Shown here one piece after another: positions 20,231 through 28,876 of a stretch of 64,000 nucleotides of DNA. The first letter of the stretch is position 1. Each line of letters begins with the position of its first letter. Made by a program: the position numbers and the translations under genes. The DNA is from Photobacterium indicum (GTDB lineage: Bacteria; Pseudomonadota; Gammaproteobacteria; Enterobacterales; Vibrionaceae), in NCBI RefSeq assembly GCF_003026215.1, contig NZ_PYOC01000002.1, positions 248,001 to 312,000 on the forward strand, read 5' to 3'. The notes beneath the pieces were generated by a model. That model had not been told where the DNA came from. It did no database searches and was given only the letters and a program-made list of their open reading frames with translations.

Positions 20231-21454
20231 CTACACCGCAGTGTGTGTACCTTTTAGCACTGCGGCTGTATCTTCTTTTGATTGAGCACGACAATGTAAG
20301 TGCCAACATAACAGATAAATCAAGCCATACAGCACCATGCCACCAGCAAGAACACCATGCCAGGCACCATATTGCCAACACGCGATTAAATAGAAGCCAC
20401 CGACGCTGCCACCAACATAATAATGAACAAGGTATAATGCAGTTGCTGTCGCTTTTGCTGTTTTCGCTTTTTGACTGACCCATGCATACGCCAGTGAATG
20501 TGTGAAAAATGCCCCAGAACTAATAAACAATAAACCAATAAGCATTGCGTACAGTGAATCATAAGCCGCAATCCACATGCCGACGGCACTCACCGTTGTA
20601 CCTAATACCATACCGCTTATCGGGCTGTAGGCTTGGCTCCAGCGGCCACTAAGCTTTGCCGTAATAGTACCGCTGAGATAACAGAGAAAAATCATCGACG
20701 CTAAACTGATGGGCAATGAATACGGGGGGGCAACAAGGCGAAAACCCATTACTGTATAAAGGTTAACAAACAACGCAAAGTTCAATCCGCCAATGAGCAT
20801 AGCCAACCATAATTCTCGTTGTCTTAAATGACCAATTACACTGCGGTTATGTGTACGTAGTTTCCCTTTCTGTGGGGTAAAATATTGCTGTTCTGGTAAT
20901 AGCCGATTAACCGCCAAAGCGCCCAAGAGACTAAAAATAGCCATACCAATCACTGCCACTTCCCATCCCCAATATTCAGTGACAAAACCGCCGTATAAAC
21001 GCCCAGTGATCCCCCCTAATGAATTCGCACTAATATAGCCACCGACTGCTAGCATTAATGCTTTTGGGGTAAATTCTTCAGCCATATAAGCCACAGCGAC
21101 AGCAGCAAAACCCGCCAAGGATATACCCATAGCACCGCGTGCTAACGTTAGCATTAATAGGGAATCAGCTAACAGCATTGCCATACCAACAAACGGCAAT
21201 AAGAAAAGACTCAGCATCATCACTTTACGACGCCCAATGATCTCTGAACCCACCGCCCATGGCACCAGAGTAAGCGCTAACGTCAGTGTGCCTGCCGCCA
21301 ATAACCAATTAACCTGAATAGCACTCGCGTTAAACTTGTCAGCCATTAATGGCAACATAGGTTGAAAAAGGTACAAGTTACAAAATACGATAAAAGAGCC
21401 TAATGCTAATGCAAAACTCGCACGCCGGTAGGCAGATGTTTTTATTTCAATCAT
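20231..21454 (-). CDS. MFS transporter, YnfM-like
   Basis: About 407 residues from the ATG at 21454 (MIEIKTSAYRR), preferred to an upstream in-frame start at 21499 because the extra N-terminus is untypical. Twelve membrane segments, with the MFS loop signature GSEIIGRRKVMM after segment 2 and the GAMGISLAGFAAVAVAY segment. Closest in style to the YnfM/CynX group of inner-membrane exporters; substrate unknown. The divergent LysR gene (21589) is the usual partner of this family and probably regulates it. Confidence 0.88.
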   Translation of the reverse strand: MIEIKTSAYRRASFALALGSFIVFCNLYLFQPMLPLMADKFNASAIQVNWLLAAGTLTLALTLVPWAVGSEIIGRRKVMMLSLFLLPFVGMAMLLADSLLMLTLARGAMGISLAGFAAVAVAYMAEEFTPKALMLAVGGYISANSLGGITGRLYGGFVTEYWGWEVAVIGMAIFSLLGALAVNRLLPEQQYFTPQKGKLRTHNRSVIGHLRQRELWLAMLIGGLNFALFVNLYTVMGFRLVAPPYSLPISLASMIFLCYLSGTITAKLSGRWSQAYSPISGMVLGTTVSAVGMWIAAYDSLYAMLIGLLFISSGAFFTHSLAYAWVSQKAKTAKATATALYLVHYYVGGSVGGFYLIACWQYGAWHGVLAGGMVLYGLIYLLCWHLHCRAQSKEDTAAVLKGTHTAV

Positions 21455-21588
21455 GACAATAGCACTCAGAATATGACGATAAATAACATATCTAGCCATC
21501 TATAATGGCATTAACCAAACAGTAGCAATATACTCATAATAAAGAAAATATATAAAAACTATCATCTCGATAATTAAAGGTTATAACC

Positions 21589-22461
21589 ATGAACACTCGC
21601 CTGCTCACTTATTTTGTCACACTAGCTGAAACAGAGAACTTCACTCGCGCCGCAAAACGATTGCACATCGCACAGCCAGCATTAAGTGTTGCCATCAAAA
21701 AGTTAGAGCAGCAATTAGAATTTCCTTTGTTTCATCGAAATGAACGTAAAATATCACTCACGCATGAAGGCGAGGTTCTGCTCAAACATGCGCGACTTAT
21801 TTTGCAGCAAATTAACGATGCAAATATTGCAATGGCTGAATTAAAAGGGCTTGAAAAAGGCGAAGTGAAGTTAGGGGTACCTAGTATGTTGGGATCATAC
21901 TTTTTCCCTGAAATATTAATGGGCTTTAAAAGTCAGTATCCCAACCTAAAACTCACTATCATTGAAGCTGGCACCCAGTCAATTCGTCAAATGCTGTTAG
22001 ATGGGGAATTAGACCTTGGTGTTATTCATAACGAAGATGTACCAGAACGACTTGAAACTGAACATTTAATCACATCTCAAATGGTTGCAGTGGTCAGTGA
22101 AGATCATCACCTTTCTTCACGACAATATATCGACTTTGAAGACTTCTTTAAAGAAGAGTTAGTCATGTTTAAACCAGGATATTTCCATCGTGAATTTATT
22201 GATGAAGTGTGCCAAAGCCATCATTTCATTCCAAAAATATCTTTTGAAACAAACTTGCTTCCTATGATTCTGAATATAGTTCGACATAACTTTGCAATAT
22301 CAGCATTGCTTGAGCTTGTTACAGAACATGAAAAAGGCGTTATTCCTATCCCATTTAAACAACCTGTCTACCTTAACATTGCAATGGCTTGGCGAAGAAA
22401 TGGGTATTTATCACTGGCTGATAGAGCATTTATCGACTTTGTTAAAAAACAGTGCGGATAA
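21589..22461 (+). CDS. LysR-family regulator, divergent from the MFS gene
   Basis: 290 residues. Winged helix-turn-helix (TRAARRLHIAQPALSVAIKK type, with AKRLHIAQPALS visible) followed by a periplasmic-binding-like effector domain. The 134-bp divergent promoter region would hold its operator. Probable role: effector-dependent control of the neighbouring exporter; the effector is unknown. Confidence 0.92.
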   Translation: MNTRLLTYFVTLAETENFTRAAKRLHIAQPALSVAIKKLEQQLEFPLFHRNERKISLTHEGEVLLKHARLILQQINDANIAMAELKGLEKGEVKLGVPSMLGSYFFPEILMGFKSQYPNLKLTIIEAGTQSIRQMLLDGELDLGVIHNEDVPERLETEHLITSQMVAVVSEDHHLSSRQYIDFEDFFKEELVMFKPGYFHREFIDEVCQSHHFIPKISFETNLLPMILNIVRHNFAISALLELVTEHEKGVIPIPFKQPVYLNIAMAWRRNGYLSLADRAFIDFVKKQCG

Positions 22462-22682
22462 ATTATATTATTTACATTTTGTCACTGTTTTTCATAAATC
22501 GTTAATGGCAGTTCCCTTAATTTATAGGTGGTTAATGAGCATTTGAACATTAAACCGCCAGCGACTAGAATTAATCATTTTATTACAGCAAGATAGGTAT
22601 ATTTTTTCATATTTGTAGCACAAATTTAACACCCATATTTAAACCCTGCTTTAGATCATAACTTATGACGTTAACTGTCGTG

Positions 22683-22692
22683 CCCCCCCCCC
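22683..22692. repeat. Homopolymeric C10 tract
   Basis: Ten consecutive C in an otherwise A+T-rich spacer about 390 bases before dcuC, preceded by TG and followed by TTTTTAGG. Tracts of this length are prone to slippage. Confidence 0.8.
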
Positions 22693-22937
22693 TTTTTAGG
22701 TAAATTACTCACAAACAATATGTAAGAGAATGTTTTTACAAATATACATTTTTTGTTTTTATTTGTGATTGAAATGAACGTTTCCATGTTGTTATTTCAT
22801 CGTGGCTTGTATGGTCTACACATCATTATACAGGCGCTACAACGATTAAATATTCAACACGATCTCGGTTCTAAAAGCGCAAGCACATCGACAAATTCCC
22901 TTTTAGCTTAATCACTAAAAGTCTGTGTGCTTATCGC

Positions 22938-22966
22938 TAATACCAATCTGGATAAGTAAATGGTCA
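22938..22966. repeat. Partial MITE end
   Basis: TAATACCAATCTGGATAAGT followed by AAATGGTCAT matches the inverted right end of the MITE copy at 11167-11330; beyond that the sequence diverges, so only one end is present. Confidence 0.5.
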
Positions 22967-23079
22967 TAACTTTGCATTGATTTAAAGGATTGAATCAACG
23001 ACTCACAAGACAGCTAACTTACATACCAAAATTTGATTCATCCAATTTTAAAATTTCATTTTAGTTAGAGAGAAAAGCT

Positions 23080-24447
23080 ATGTTAGAACTATTGATTGGC
23101 CTGGTGGTTACCATCGCTGTAGGCTATTTCATTGTAAAAAGTTATAAACCTGCTGGCGTATTATTAACCGCTGGTTTGGTGCTACTTATTACTGCAGGTG
23201 CTATAGGTCATACAGTACTACCATCATCTATTGCATCAACAGGTAACATACTGACAGATTCACTTGAATTCGTGAAATACATGCTTAAGTACCGTGGCGG
23301 CGGTTTAGGTATGCAAATCATGCTTTTATGTGGTTTCGCTTCTTACATGACACACATTGGCGCAAACAATGTTGTGGTTAAGCAGTTTTCTAAGCCCCTT
23401 TCGTTCATCAAATCGCCTTATATTCTTTTAGTCGCTGCTTATATCGTAGCTTGTCTAATGTCTTTAGCTGTTAGCTCAGCGACGGGCCTTGGTGTTCTAC
23501 TAATGGCAACACTATTCCCAATGATGACAGCAATGGGGATTTCCCGCCCTGCCGCTGTGGCAGTGTGTGCATCGCCGGCTGCAATCATTCTTTCACCAAC
23601 ATCTGGTGACGTTGTTGTTGCGGCTGAAAAAGCGGGTATGCCATTACACGTATTTGCTGTTGAAACGGTTCTTCCTGTATCAATTTGTGCAATCATCGTT
23701 ATGGCTGCCGCGGCATATTTCTGGAATAAATACCTAGATAAAAAAGAAAATACGCCAATGGAAAAGGTCAACATTTCTGAAATGGAAGTGAAAGCCCCTG
23801 CGTATTACGCAATCTTGCCTTTCTTACCTATCGTGGGTGTATTCTTATTCAATGGCGAAACAATCAAAGGCCTATCATTAGACATTTACACCATTGTTGT
23901 GGCTTCTATCTTCTTAGGTGCAATAGTAGATTTCGTTACCAAACGCTTCAAAGGTAAAGAAACGCTGGAAGATCTAGAATCTTGTTATGTAGGTATGGCT
24001 GATGCATTCAAAGGCGTGGTAATGCTGTTAGTTGCTGCCGGCGTATTCGCTCAAGGCCTTATGTCTATCGGTGCTATCGATAATCTAATTGGCCTTGCAG
24101 AGGCTGCCGGTGCGGGTGGATTCGCATTGATGATACTTCTAACAGGTCTAACGGTTGCAGCTGCTATTGCGACAGGTTCTGGTAATGCACCTTTCTACGC
24201 ATTCGTTGAACTAGCGCCAACACTAGCTGGTAAAATGGGTTTAAACCCTGCATTCTTGATTATCCCTATGCTACAGGCTTCTAACCTTGGTCGTACTATT
24301 TCACCGGTTTCTGGTGTTATCGTTGCAACATCTGGTATGGGTAAAATCAGCCCATTTGAAGTTGTTAAACGTACGTCGGTTCCTGTTCTTTGTGGCTTAA
24401 TTACCGTTATTATTGGCACCATGGTTCTTGTACCAATGTACACATAA
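23080..24447 (+). CDS. dcuC: Anaerobic C4-dicarboxylate transporter DcuC
   Basis: 455 residues with about 12 membrane segments. Resembles DcuC throughout, for example KYRGGGLGMQIMLLCGFASYM, SSATGLGVLLMATLFPMM, SPTSGDVVVAAEKAGMP and a C-terminal GRTISPVSGVIVATSGMGK. DcuC mediates succinate efflux and C4-dicarboxylate exchange during anaerobic growth. A ribosome-binding site (AGAGAGAAA) precedes the ATG. Single gene; the stop codon is embedded in a 15-bp tandem repeat and a terminator follows. Confidence 0.93.
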   Translation: MLELLIGLVVTIAVGYFIVKSYKPAGVLLTAGLVLLITAGAIGHTVLPSSIASTGNILTDSLEFVKYMLKYRGGGLGMQIMLLCGFASYMTHIGANNVVVKQFSKPLSFIKSPYILLVAAYIVACLMSLAVSSATGLGVLLMATLFPMMTAMGISRPAAVAVCASPAAIILSPTSGDVVVAAEKAGMPLHVFAVETVLPVSICAIIVMAAAAYFWNKYLDKKENTPMEKVNISEMEVKAPAYYAILPFLPIVGVFLFNGETIKGLSLDIYTIVVASIFLGAIVDFVTKRFKGKETLEDLESCYVGMADAFKGVVMLLVAAGVFAQGLMSIGAIDNLIGLAEAAGAGGFALMILLTGLTVAAAIATGSGNAPFYAFVELAPTLAGKMGLNPAFLIIPMLQASNLGRTISPVSGVIVATSGMGKISPFEVVKRTSVPVLCGLITVIIGTMVLVPMYT

Positions 24448-24492
24448 ACATTGTTTGCATAAGCATTGTTTACATAAGCAATGTACGCATAA
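24443..24492 (+). repeat. 15-bp tandem repeat over the dcuC stop codon
   Basis: Three full units of CATAARCAWTGTWYG type: 24443-24457, 24458-24472 and 24473-24487, then a partial fourth (CATAAGCC). The dcuC stop TAA is inside unit 1 and every unit carries TAA in the same frame, since 15 is divisible by three. Confidence 0.8.
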
Positions 24493-24514
24493 GCCATAAC
24501 CAAAGTAACAATCT

Positions 24515-24540
24515 AAGCCCACATTCTTGTGGGCTTTTTT
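24515..24540 (+). terminator. Terminator after dcuC
   Basis: AAGCCCACA (24515-24523), loop TTCT, TGTGGGCTT (24528-24536) and a T run. Confidence 0.9.
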
Positions 24541-24587
24541 AATCATCTCGATTCACTTCAATAAACGTACCGCGATTACAAAAAAGG

Positions 24588-24875
24588 TTACTGTGAATCA
24601 TCTTTATTTGGGGCTTCTAGACCAATATCATCTTCAGAGTACGCCTTATGGCTTCCATCACAATACGGTTGATTACCGCTTTGTTTGCACTGACATAGCC
24701 AACGTTGTTCTGTTTTTTCTGCCGTAAAATATATAGGTTCAAATTCAGTACCTAGGTGTGAATCATCACAAAACGGTTGTGTGTGTGAATAACCACACAC
24801 ACAAAATTGGTATGTTTTACCTTTTTCTAATTGGACAAGCACTGGCTGATTATCCGCAATAATATTATTCGACAT
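24588..24875 (-). CDS. CDGSH iron-sulfur domain protein
   Basis: 95 residues with two CDGSH motifs: CVCGYSHTQPFCDDSH and CQCKQSGNQPYCDGSH. Each has three Cys and one His ligand for a [2Fe-2S] cluster, so the single chain resembles bacterial MiniNEET-type proteins with two clusters. Role in iron-sulfur or redox homeostasis is inferred from the family. It lies 33 bases after the YbaK-type gene on the same strand and is probably co-transcribed with it. Confidence 0.9.
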   Translation of the reverse strand: MSNNIIADNQPVLVQLEKGKTYQFCVCGYSHTQPFCDDSHLGTEFEPIYFTAEKTEQRWLCQCKQSGNQPYCDGSHKAYSEDDIGLEAPNKDDSQ

Positions 24876-24908
24876 ACTCCTCCCCTTTACGATAAAGATT
24901 GAATATCC

Positions 24909-25388
24909 CTAATGGAGCATATCTTCACTAAAGCGTGTATGTTTCGCATTAGCCATAATGCTTTTAAAAGCCTCGTGATCTACCTGCAATAGCGTCTGAT
25001 GATCCCCAGCTTCAATATAGACACCTGCTAAGGTATCAAGAAGGTCATCACACACAACCGTCATATTAAATGCACCGCCAACGGGGGGAATTGCACCGTC
25101 TTCACAATCAGCAAACAAATTATATATATCCTTCTCTTTAATCAGTTGATAAGACGCATTAAATTTTTCATTCAATGTGGATATACATATCTTTTTATCT
25201 GCGGGTAATACAGCCATGACTTTGTGCCCATCATGATCGACAAGCAAGACTGCTTTTGCGATATTCTTAGGATGAATGCTTGATGCCACAGCAGTGCTTA
25301 TTGAACCTGTGCTATGAAAGTGAGGAACCGTTTTATACGCAATATTATTTTTGTCTAAGTACTCATTCAATCTAGTAGAAATAGTCAT
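24909..25388 (-). CDS. YbaK/ProX-type aminoacyl-tRNA deacylase domain protein
   Basis: 159 residues from the ATG at 25388 (MTISTRLNEYLDKNNI), chosen because GGAGG lies seven bases before it. Stand-alone YbaK/ProRS-editing fold: a helix with HFHSTGSIS, KAVLLVDHDGHKVMAVLPADKKI with the conserved lysine, and the GGAFNM / YIEAGDH segments. Family members hydrolyse mischarged tRNA such as Ala- or Cys-tRNA(Pro). Substrate not determined. First gene of a two-gene unit with the CDGSH gene. Confidence 0.85.
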   Translation of the reverse strand: MTISTRLNEYLDKNNIAYKTVPHFHSTGSISTAVASSIHPKNIAKAVLLVDHDGHKVMAVLPADKKICISTLNEKFNASYQLIKEKDIYNLFADCEDGAIPPVGGAFNMTVVCDDLLDTLAGVYIEAGDHQTLLQVDHEAFKSIMANAKHTRFSEDMLH

Positions 25389-25403
25389 AATGACCTCCAA
25401 CAT

Positions 25404-25717
25404 TACTCATACACAATAACGTCAATTTAATGTGTAGTAGTAAGGTAAGAATCATGGTCATCTTTTATATCACTACGACACAAAATATATCTGCCAGTCC
25501 ATCCTAGTTGAGTATAGTTCTGCGTCGATTGTTTAACTAGCTAAGCGACTTCCCAACTCACTAGTCGCACAATGATTAAAACAGAAATACAAGATTGCTA
25601 TACCCAAGCAGCCTTAAGATGCAGGATTCGGAGTGATATCAGCGTATTTAATTCAAGGAAATAGATATCATTAGTCTTGATTCAACAGATTAATGAAATA
25701 GGAAAGGTACAGAGATA
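25404..25717. other. Spacer with TATACCCAAG-type repeat
   Basis: Contains at about 25599 the sequence TATACCCAAGCAGCCTTAAG followed by ATGCAGGATTCGG, a longer version of the short motif also seen near 4515, 6358 and 17988. No gene recognised. Confidence 0.5.
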
Positions 25718-25936
25718 TTAAATAATGCGTCGGTGGATATAACCATCAGTCATTTCACCGCCAATAAAATCAACAGAGTCAACAACATGCACAATCATTG
25801 ACGCATGTAATACAACCATTGATATTACGGCTAAACTAAACTTCTTGAACTTAATTAGAGTTGATTCAGAGATTCGACCAGTTTTTACAAGGTAAATTAA
25901 CACGACCCACTTAAGTAAAGAAAAGATTGCGTACAT
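25718..25936 (-). CDS. Small membrane protein, unknown
   Basis: 72 residues with two hydrophobic segments (residues 1-17 and about 30-50) joined by a Lys-rich loop. AAGGGC lies six bases before the ATG. No family recognised. Could be a real small inner-membrane protein; the frame is isolated and short, so it is held at moderate confidence. Confidence 0.45.
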   Translation of the reverse strand: MYAIFSLLKWVVLIYLVKTGRISESTLIKFKKFSLAVISMVVLHASMIVHVVDSVDFIGGEMTDGYIHRRII

Positions 25937-26051
25937 AAAGCCCTTATTTGTATTGTAGATAGCACCCGCACATTTTACATGATTTCATAAACGAGACAAA
26001 TCAACGACCAACTCAACATATAGAGTGTAAATCAAACTTAACATGGCCATT

Positions 26052-26216
26052 TATACCATCCTACATAAGTATTTGATCATTCTTGCTGGTTAAAATAACT
26101 TATAACATCGTTATGAATTTTGTAATTAGAGCCACTAGTTATCTGCAATTCACGCCTAGTTATAAGCGATTTTTCCTACGCAATATTATGATCAACGACT
26201 TACCTGGAGTGGTATT
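26052..26216. mobile_element. MITE-like repeat, copy 2
   Basis: About 165 bp in the same orientation as the copy at 11167-11330, starting TATACCATCCTACATAAGTA and ending TTACCTGGAGTGGTAT. More diverged at its ends than copy 1. The 91-codon frame that overlaps it is not considered a gene. Confidence 0.65.
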
Positions 26217-26239
26217 ACTGAACGACTATAATTCCCGCC
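26214..26239 (+). promoter_or_regulatory. Promoter-like motif with G+C-rich discriminator, copy A
   Basis: A 26-bp sequence ending TATAATTCCCGCC, identical in 24 of 26 positions to 42913-42938 and sharing ATAATTCCCGCC with the minus strand at 28877-28888. A perfect -10 followed by a G+C-rich discriminator is typical of stringently controlled stable-RNA promoters. No good -35 was found. It directly abuts the right end of the MITE. Confidence 0.4.
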
Positions 26240-26402
26240 CCCCAAATTTATCTAAAGTAGAAACCCTAAAACAGCATTCAAGATGCACATTTTTGTACAC
26301 TCAACTATTGCGCAATAAAACACCATCCATTATGCTAATTCATTATTATTATCAATGAATAACACAAAAGCGCACAATAAAACGCATATATGGAATGTAA
26401 AC

Positions 26403-26783
26403 ATGAAGAAGAACACGCTAATTGTATTGCTTGCCGGCCTATTTCCAATGCTTAGCATGGCGGAATGCGTCCCAAGTGGAGTGATGGAAAACACCGTATG
26501 CGTCGATTCTAACGGGACGGTTCGTACAACATACCAACATGATGAAGAATTCCGTTCGCGGAACAACCTTGACCAACCACGAAAAAATGACCCTCGTGGT
26601 AACCCATTAGGCCAGTCAGGTGATAGTGTCGGTTTTACGCTTTGGACGGATGAACCAGAGAACGAATTTGAACTAAATCTTACACCTAAGCATCAAGAAA
26701 CAATCACCAAAGCGAATGACCCAACACGATCAGTGATGTTATCTGCTGAAACGTGTGATGGATATGCATGCCCTTATCCGTGA
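26403..26783 (+). CDS. Secreted hypothetical protein
   Basis: 126 residues from the ATG at 26403, which gives a signal peptide (MKKNTLIVLLAGLFPMLSMA, cut before ECVPSG). The in-frame ATG at 26355 would put 16 charged residues before it. The mature part is hydrophilic, with Asn/Asp/Pro-rich segments and four Cys (two after the cut, two in the ETCDGYACPYP end) that could form disulfides. No family recognised. Confidence 0.6.
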   Translation: MKKNTLIVLLAGLFPMLSMAECVPSGVMENTVCVDSNGTVRTTYQHDEEFRSRNNLDQPRKNDPRGNPLGQSGDSVGFTLWTDEPENEFELNLTPKHQETITKANDPTRSVMLSAETCDGYACPYP

Positions 26784-26999
26784 TGCCTGCTGTACACCGC
26801 CCCAATAGGCATCGTCTATTTGTAACGCTTATATTCAGGTTAACTTCAGTTATATAGTTTAACATAGTTAATATGTTGCATATGGTGACTACTCAGAAGT
26901 CTCGATGCAATCTTAATCTGCTAGTTACGCACCTATAGAGGCCACTAATTAACCAGTAGATTTTATAAATATGTATGCTGATATAATGGAGAAATCGTA

Positions 27000-27185
27000 A
27001 TGAAAAAGTCCCTCATATTACTGTGTTTCTTTTTTTCTAGTTTTACTTATGCAAACTTCAGTGGTGGAAGTACTGTAACTGTTCCCCATATCGTCTGTAT
27101 GCAAGATGGCAAAATGCTCGGAACGACAGCTATGCCTATAACCGAGTGCAATGAACTCAAAGCCGAACAAGCCAATAAAAAATAA
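27000..27185 (+). CDS. Small secreted protein
   Basis: 61 residues: signal peptide MKKSLILLCFFFSSFTYA, then about 43 residues with two Cys. GGAG precedes the ATG by about eight bases. A strong terminator follows directly. Function unknown. Confidence 0.6.
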   Translation: MKKSLILLCFFFSSFTYANFSGGSTVTVPHIVCMQDGKMLGTTAMPITECNELKAEQANKK

Positions 27186-27208
27186 TCAACATTTTGCCGT
27201 TCACTATA

Positions 27209-27235
27209 ACAAGGCCAGCATATCACTGGCCTTGT
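27209..27235 (+). terminator. Terminator after the small secreted protein gene
   Basis: ACAAGGCCAG (27209-27218) and CTGGCCTTGT (27226-27235) form a perfect 10-bp stem followed by TAATC. Confidence 0.75.
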
Positions 27236-27440
27236 TAATCACCTTTTACCATGCCTTATTTATTCTTGTCAGACCACGCATTGCTTGGTGCCTTTTCATG
27301 CTTCTTTATCACCCAATAAACGAATTACAATTGATTCAGTATTTAATGTCTTTATCTTGATGTTTTTTGTCTCAATATTTGTAATAGAGCATGCATATTG
27401 TCTCTAGAATACTTCCTATCAACTTTGAAGAGGAAGAAAC

Positions 27441-28019
27441 ATGAACCGAAAAAATATTAGTATTGAAATTTCAGAAGACCATCCTGCTTATCAGTGGGCG
27501 AAGCGCCAGTCTGATTCTGTAAATGCAATGGGCCATATCGGCACCCACATTGATTGTTATACCAAAATACCACTGGAAGCAGCATATACGACACCAATTC
27601 ACATTATTGACTGCTCGGAAGCAATGCCAACGTTAGCTCAGGTTGAAACGCTTGAACTATCGGGAAAATCATTGATTCTATATACAGGAAACTTTGAAGA
27701 GAATGGTTACGGGAATTCAAATTACGGTGCGAAATCTACAGTACTGAATAGTGATGTACTAGATTCGATCCTGAATAGTTCGCCAATGTTTATAGCGATT
27801 GATAGCTATGGAATTGGTGCGCATGGAGATGAACATATTTCGTTTGATAAGCGCTGTGAAGAGAATAATTGTTTCGTTATAGAAAACATCTGCCTGAGTA
27901 AAGTAATGCTTGATACCTTAGATTCACTGGAGATTAGTTTCGATCCAACCTCTGCCTCAACGGGTAAACGCTGTAACGTTATTGCGCTAGGTAAGGAGGG
28001 AGCGGTCTGTGAATTGTAA
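27441..28019 (+). CDS. Cyclase/kynurenine-formamidase-family hydrolase
   Basis: 192 residues. HIGTHIDCYTKIP around residue 33-45 is the metal-binding HxGTHxDxxxxxP motif of the cyclase family (PF04199; includes kynurenine formamidase KynB). The family hydrolyses amide bonds with bound zinc or manganese. AGAGGAAG precedes the ATG. The gene overlaps the next one by 11 bases, so the two form an operon. The substrate is unknown; the protein is slightly shorter than KynB (about 210) and the usual second His after the motif is not obvious. Confidence 0.8.
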   Translation: MNRKNISIEISEDHPAYQWAKRQSDSVNAMGHIGTHIDCYTKIPLEAAYTTPIHIIDCSEAMPTLAQVETLELSGKSLILYTGNFEENGYGNSNYGAKSTVLNSDVLDSILNSSPMFIAIDSYGIGAHGDEHISFDKRCEENNCFVIENICLSKVMLDTLDSLEISFDPTSASTGKRCNVIALGKEGAVCEL

Positions 28020-28707
28020 GATCCTTAATTTGACGTACTTTAACACAAAAACGTTAAGCGTCATTTTAGAAGCCGAAGGTGACTTCGATTTTCTTGCGGG
28101 TCAATATGTACTACTTGAGTTAGGGGAGAGTGAAAAATTACCATTTTCAATTGCCAGCTCACCTGAGGGGAACCGCAAGTTTGAACTACATTTAGGCGGC
28201 ATTTTAAATGATAGCACGTTAGCTAAAAGTGTAGTGTACCTGCAACAGTGCTTTCAAAATGAAGAAAGCGTGATTGTTGAAAGCGCGAAGGGGCATGCTT
28301 GGTTGCGTCCTGCTGATGGGAAAATAGTACTGGTTGCAGGAGGTTCAGGTTACACCTATACCCGCAGCCTATTAAAGGAAGCTCTAAAACGTAACCCCGA
28401 GAGTGAAATTACTCTCTATTGGGGGTGCCATAGTGAGGCTGATCTTTATGAGCATGGTTATCTTGCTGAATTAGAAGCAGCATACTCTGGCTTTACTTAT
28501 ATTCCTGTAACTGAAGTTAGCCCAAAGAGTGTAGTGGCACGTCAAGGAAGGTTACTCGCTATCGTTTATGAAGATTGCGACTTCAGCACTCTGCCAGATA
28601 TTTATATCTGCGGGCGCTATGAAATGGTTCAGGTTGCATATTCACACCTTAAAAATAAATGTGAAGGTCGACTAAATATTTATTCAGATGCGTTACCCGC
28701 AGCATAA
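28009..28707 (+). CDS. Fre/LuxG-like NAD(P)H:flavin oxidoreductase
   Basis: 232 residues, the length of E. coli Fre (233). FAGQYVLL-like AGQYVLLELGE, then the flavin-site motif LPFSIASSPEG (RPFSMAS in Fre), GHAWLRP, the nucleotide-binding VLVAGGSGYTYTRSLLKEAL (IAGGTGFSYARS in Fre) and DIYICGRYEMVQVAY. These enzymes reduce free flavin with NAD(P)H; the LuxG branch feeds bacterial luciferase. No lux genes are in the window. Start overlaps the cyclase gene, implying a joint pathway that uses reduced flavin. Confidence 0.88.
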   Translation: MNCKILNLTYFNTKTLSVILEAEGDFDFLAGQYVLLELGESEKLPFSIASSPEGNRKFELHLGGILNDSTLAKSVVYLQQCFQNEESVIVESAKGHAWLRPADGKIVLVAGGSGYTYTRSLLKEALKRNPESEITLYWGCHSEADLYEHGYLAELEAAYSGFTYIPVTEVSPKSVVARQGRLLAIVYEDCDFSTLPDIYICGRYEMVQVAYSHLKNKCEGRLNIYSDALPAA

Positions 28708-28713
28708 ATTTGT

Positions 28714-28735
28714 TCAGGCACAGTTTAGTGCCTGA
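28714..28735 (+). terminator. Terminator after the flavin-reductase gene
   Basis: TCAGGCAC (28714-28721) and GTGCCTGA (28728-28735), perfect 8-bp stem, followed by TTTAATC. Confidence 0.7.
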
Positions 28736-28786
28736 TTTAATCAACCCATAGCGCAGATGCGAAACAAAGCAACGCCACTGAGAAAC

Positions 28787-28876
28787 AAAAAAGCCCAGCG
28801 TTTAGCTGGGCAAGTGGCCGGAAAGTACGCATGCCTGCACACTATCGTCGATAAGCTTCTTTCGGCTCTCACATAA
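28787..28876 (-). ncRNA. Candidate small RNA, about 90 nt
   Basis: On the minus strand, a promoter-like TAATAATTCCCGCC (28877-28890) is followed by about 90 bases ending in a classic terminator: GCCCAGC, loop TAAAC, GCTGGGC, TTTTTT (28787-28811). The body can fold: GCCGAAAG (28866-28859) pairs with CTTTCCGGC (28825-28817) with one bulge, enclosing a smaller CTTATCG/CGATAG hairpin. No open frame of note. No known RNA family recognised. Convergent with the flavin-reductase gene. Confidence 0.5.

Larger units (their letters stand above)
22462..23079. other. Long spacer upstream of dcuC
   Basis: 618 bases without a gene. It contains a C10 tract, a partial MITE end, a TGTGA-N6-TGAAC sequence near 22764 that resembles a CRP half-site, and A+T-rich stretches. 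The dcuC promoter must lie here; FNR-like boxes were looked for but none is convincing. Confidence 0.5.

Noticed and set aside
26083..26358. 91-codon plus-strand open frame
   Set aside because: Lies mostly in MITE copy 2 and the promoter-like motif, has no ribosome-binding site and a composition unlike protein.
28009..28707. luxG of a luminescence operon
   Set aside because: Sequence fits Fre as well as LuxG and no luxCDABE genes are near; the partner gene is a cyclase-family hydrolase.
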